Of a stretch of 64,000 nt of DNA, positions 61,241 to 64,000 are shown piece after piece. The translations under genes were made by a program, and so were the position numbers. Under the pieces are notes generated by a model. That model saw nothing but the letters and a program-made list of their open reading frames with translations. It was not told the origin of the DNA and searched no databases. Within the stretch, counting starts at the first letter, position 1. Each line of letters opens with the position of its first letter. Source of the stretch: Medicago truncatula (lineage: Eukaryota > Streptophyta > Magnoliopsida > Fabales > Fabaceae); the NCBI RefSeq assembly GCF_003473485.1, contig NC_053042.1, positions 33,570,762 through 33,634,761 of the forward strand, in the 5' to 3' direction.

Positions 61241-62053
61241 CCGAATGAGCAAAAATGTATTTTACTCGTGTCTTAAAGGTTCGGCTAATAATAAAATTTC
61301 CACGTTATTCTTTTATATGAAGACAGATGTCACACATCCTTTTTCCCATACCTCTACATCACTGAGCATTTTGTCTTTTAAAAATATTCTGACCAAAACC
61401 CACCCCTCTCTCCCACCCCAAACCCCTCTCTCCACATGCACTTCCGACCGCCGTTCCTCTTCTCCGATTTATTCTCTCTTCCACGTTCCTCACTCTCTCT
61501 GGCCGGTGTCTCCCTCAACCTCTATCACCGGCCATCATCGCCACCGTTCGTCCATACCTTCCTTCGTCATCATCAATTTTTGTTCAGATCTAAAACGCGA
61601 AGGTCACCAGTGGTTTAGCGCGAGACGGAGGCGTTCAGATTGCGTTTGAAACTATCACCGATTAGAGAGTAACAGTGGCGCGAGAGAAACATAGGCGAGG
61701 AAGAAGAGGGAGAGGATGGCAGACAGAAGAGAGAGAGAGATCTGGAAGGAGAGGTTGATATGGTGTGGTGATGGTGGTGGTCGGTGGGCGTGGCGGCGTC
61801 GGCTAGGGAGGGTGGATGGTTTGAGAAAATAGAGTGAAGAGAAAGTGAGGGTGAAGGGAGAGAGAATTTTAAGGGTATGTTTGGACAAAATTGCCCTCCA
61901 TTCGTAATTTTTTTTGGTCAAGTAGGTATTACTGTTATATTTTGTATTTTTTTGAATTTGTGTTGTATTTTTTATTTTATAGTGATATATATTTTTTAGC
62001 CATGTGGATGTTTATAATTGAAATATATATATCCTTCAAACAAAAAAAATTTG

Positions 62054-62109
<56 letters not shown>

Positions 62110-62444
62110 AACTGAAGTAATTACCATTTGAAAAAATGCCAAAAAAATGAAAATAACAAATGTTTCGGTTGTAGCTAAATATTTTCTTTTTTTTAGTAGC
62201 TTAATAACTAATTAACTATTTGAAAATGGTAATTTTTGTCCGGTAGTAAATACATCATCACTTTGAATAAAGTGATTTTGTAACTAAGGATGATCATTTA
62301 CTCTCCAAATTTCCCTCCTTTTCCTCTGTTTTCAAACTTTTCCAAATTTCCTGTATTTACTGATTACACTCCCTTCTACAAACTCCTCCTTCCTTTCTAA
62401 TCTTCCAAATTCTCTGAATCAATTTGTATAGCATCACATTTATC
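61241..62444. other. Intergenic DNA, GC-richer stretch and AT microsatellite
   Basis: 61370-61880 is locally GC-richer and pyrimidine-rich on the plus strand at the left, purine-rich at the right (CCCACCCCTCTCTCCC ... GAGAGAGAGATCTGG). It has open frames on both strands (61218-61649 plus, 61655-61921 minus) with S/P/H/R-rich composition and no domain; they may be leader sequence or transposon DNA and are not called. A (TA)n tract of about 50 bases lies at 62058-62108. Confidence 0.4.
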
Positions 62445-64000
62445 ATGAATCACGAACAACAATTGATGACAGGATCTTGCACCAAGTTAGATAATCCTTC
62501 TTTCAATCCCTTTTTTCTTCTCTTTTCTTGATTTACCAAGTTTTTGATTTGCATTTGTTTTGTTTTGTAGCTGTGGGCTTCCAAACCATTCTGAAAAATC
62601 TTGTTTTGAAAGACCCCAGAGAGTCCCTGCAAGGTTTCGCCAGAACCTTGTTCCAGAACCGATTGCAAGAGAACTTGTTCCTGCATCTGATGGATGGGAC
62701 AGATATTTGTTGAAGAAAAAGGAAGACAAAGATAGCACAGGAGGATTCAGGTAAAGTTGTTCCCTACCTATATCTTGCTAATGAATGTAATAGATTACTC
62801 ATTGTAATTTGTATATAGTTTTTTTTTGGGAGAAGCTTGCGCATTAGAAAAGAATTTTCCCGAATAGTTTGCCATAAAAAATTGGATTATATTGATATTA
62901 GGATCTGAAATTTTGTGATTTCTTTTCGCAGAAGCTTACGCCTTCGAGGAGATATCCCCGAATATCTTCTAAAAAAAGTCTCAAAAGACTCCGACGATAC
63001 GACTGATCTGACAACACATTTTGATCCTCGCACCCGGTTTAATTATAGGGAAAAAATGTCATCGGCAGACAAATATTTTAATGCTGTAAGTTTTAACATT
63101 ATTTTTAACATGCATTAGTTTTTTTGATTAGTTTTAAAATTTTTCTTTTGAAATTTGATAGGGAAGTCAACTCCAAATGAGTTCTTGGGTGGATAGAGAG
63201 GACATTGTTCGAGGTTTTATTATTATGCTTTTTCAAAGAATCGATAAATATTCATTGATTCATTTGTATTTTATTTGGCTCTATTATTGATTGTTTAAAT
63301 TTTCTGCTTTTTAGGTCCTGCTGGGTCATCTGTACCTCATGTAGCAAATGAGGATACATATGCTAGATCGATTCATGTCGGTAATGTAAGTGTTAAATTT
63401 TCATTTTAGTCAAGATGAATTGAAATTTTATATTGTTACTTTGTTTTATATCTGAAGTATGTTATTTGCACGTGCTATATTTAGGTTTCTGTTGGTTTGT
63501 GATTATATATGATTGCTGTTACTCTGTCATTCTGCAATCTGTTTGGCAGTTTCCAGGTTTTTGGTGCGTCAATCAATGGAACATTTTTGGTGTGATTATA
63601 TATGATCTTTGCTGTTACAGATTTTTTTCATTTCAAGTTTTTGGTAGTTGAAAGCGACAATCTGTAAAATGTTTGTGAAAATTCAGACTCGTTTAAATTA
63701 TGAATCAGGTTCACTATGCATGCACACCTAAGGAAGTTCAACAGCATTTTCAGTCCTGTGGTACTGTCAACAGAGTCAAAATATTGACAGACAAATTTGG
63801 TCGACCGGAAGGATTTGCTTGTGTAGAATTTGTTGAAGCTGATGCTGTTCAGAATGCTCTCGGTTTAAATGGATCTGAATTACATGGCCGACTGCTGAAT
63901 GTATTTTTATCTGATTATCCGTGTAAATTCAATTAATCGCTCATGTGTCCATTTGATTTACTTGAATTATGGTTTTTCTTTCAGGTGTCTTCAAAATGCA
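62445..64000 (+). CDS. SLU7-like zinc-knuckle / PABPN-type RRM protein (5' part, runs off the edge)
   Basis: Predicted exons: 62445-62485, 62571-62750, 62932-63085, 63162-63213, 63315-63385, 63709-63900 and 63985 onward. All are GT-AG and keep frame (375 nt after exon 3, 498 after exon 5). Splicing exon 1 to 2 rebuilds a CCHC knuckle, [14 protein letters not shown], followed by [11 protein letters not shown]. Together with [13 protein letters not shown] and FDPRTRF in exons 2-3 this resembles splicing factor SLU7 in shortened form. Exons 5-6 encode [45 protein letters not shown] and [12 protein letters not shown], an RRM like that of nuclear poly(A)-binding proteins (PABN1-3), with RNP2 (IHVGNV) and RNP1 (GFACVEFV) present. 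I infer a nuclear RNA-binding protein. The first exon is short and its start is tentative. The 3' end is outside the window. Confidence 0.78.

Noticed and set aside
61218..61921. Frames of 143 (plus) and 88 (minus) codons in the GC-richer stretch
   Set aside because: Composition is S/P/R/H-rich low complexity on both strands, no domain, and starts and ends follow base composition.

Overview
The window is AT-rich eukaryotic nuclear DNA from a flowering plant. Genes have GT-AG introns and plant-type products: a 26S proteasome RPT2 ATPase, an ankyrin-PGG membrane protein, F-box/LRR proteins and a glycine-rich wall protein. Mutator, hAT, Stowaway, PIF/Harbinger, pogo, CACTA and Helitron elements are dense. 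A papilionoid legume such as Medicago is my best guess; that is inference from residue and repeat resemblance, not from a database search.

Layout. 0-7.5 kb: intergenic DNA with a decayed LTR-like block, a 28-bp perfect palindrome, a 232-bp tandem repeat, one intact glycine-rich secreted protein gene (4.1 kb) and a MULE-type MITE. 7.5-12.5 kb: a row of gene fragments, namely a 5'-truncated F-box/LRR copy, a two-exon CLASP piece and an RPB7-like (Pol IV/V subunit 7 type) reading frame. 13.0-13.8 kb: a three-level nest of DNA transposons. 14.6-19.0 kb: complete six-exon RPT2 gene. 20.4-22.6 kb: minus-strand ankyrin-PGG gene with a one-base frameshift and a Stowaway MITE 4 nt from its splice donor. 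23.6-34.4 kb: transposon field with an 872-bp inverted-repeat element, nested PIF/MULE elements, a three-level MITE/hAT/hAT nest and another nested pair. 36.0-37.6 kb: full-length F-box/LRR gene, apparent parent of the 7.8-kb fragment, with a three-fold 32-residue N-terminal repeat.

39.2-45.2 kb: a 5,969-bp Helitron with canonical ends. It carries, in its own sense orientation, two exons of a TOPLESS-like corepressor and two exons of a signal peptide peptidase, behind a TATA box and a pyrimidine-rich leader-like sequence. 48.1-51.2 kb: a second Helitron on the minus strand with a decayed Rep/helicase (PIF1-type C-terminus) and a six-copy minisatellite. 51.6-53.3 kb: a degenerate tandem array. 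54-58 kb: hAT, PIF/Harbinger, MULE and CACTA non-autonomous elements with readable target-site duplications. 59.4-60.4 kb: a minus-strand gene, probably a MULE-transposase-like N-terminus, split by a hAT element. 62.4-64.0 kb: the 5' part of a multi-exon gene joining a SLU7-like CCHC zinc knuckle to a PABPN-type RRM; it runs off the right edge.

The host genes with no visible defect are the glycine-rich protein, RPT2, the F-box/LRR gene and the right-edge RNA-binding gene. Most other coding signal is transposon-borne or broken. The genes do not form a common pathway.
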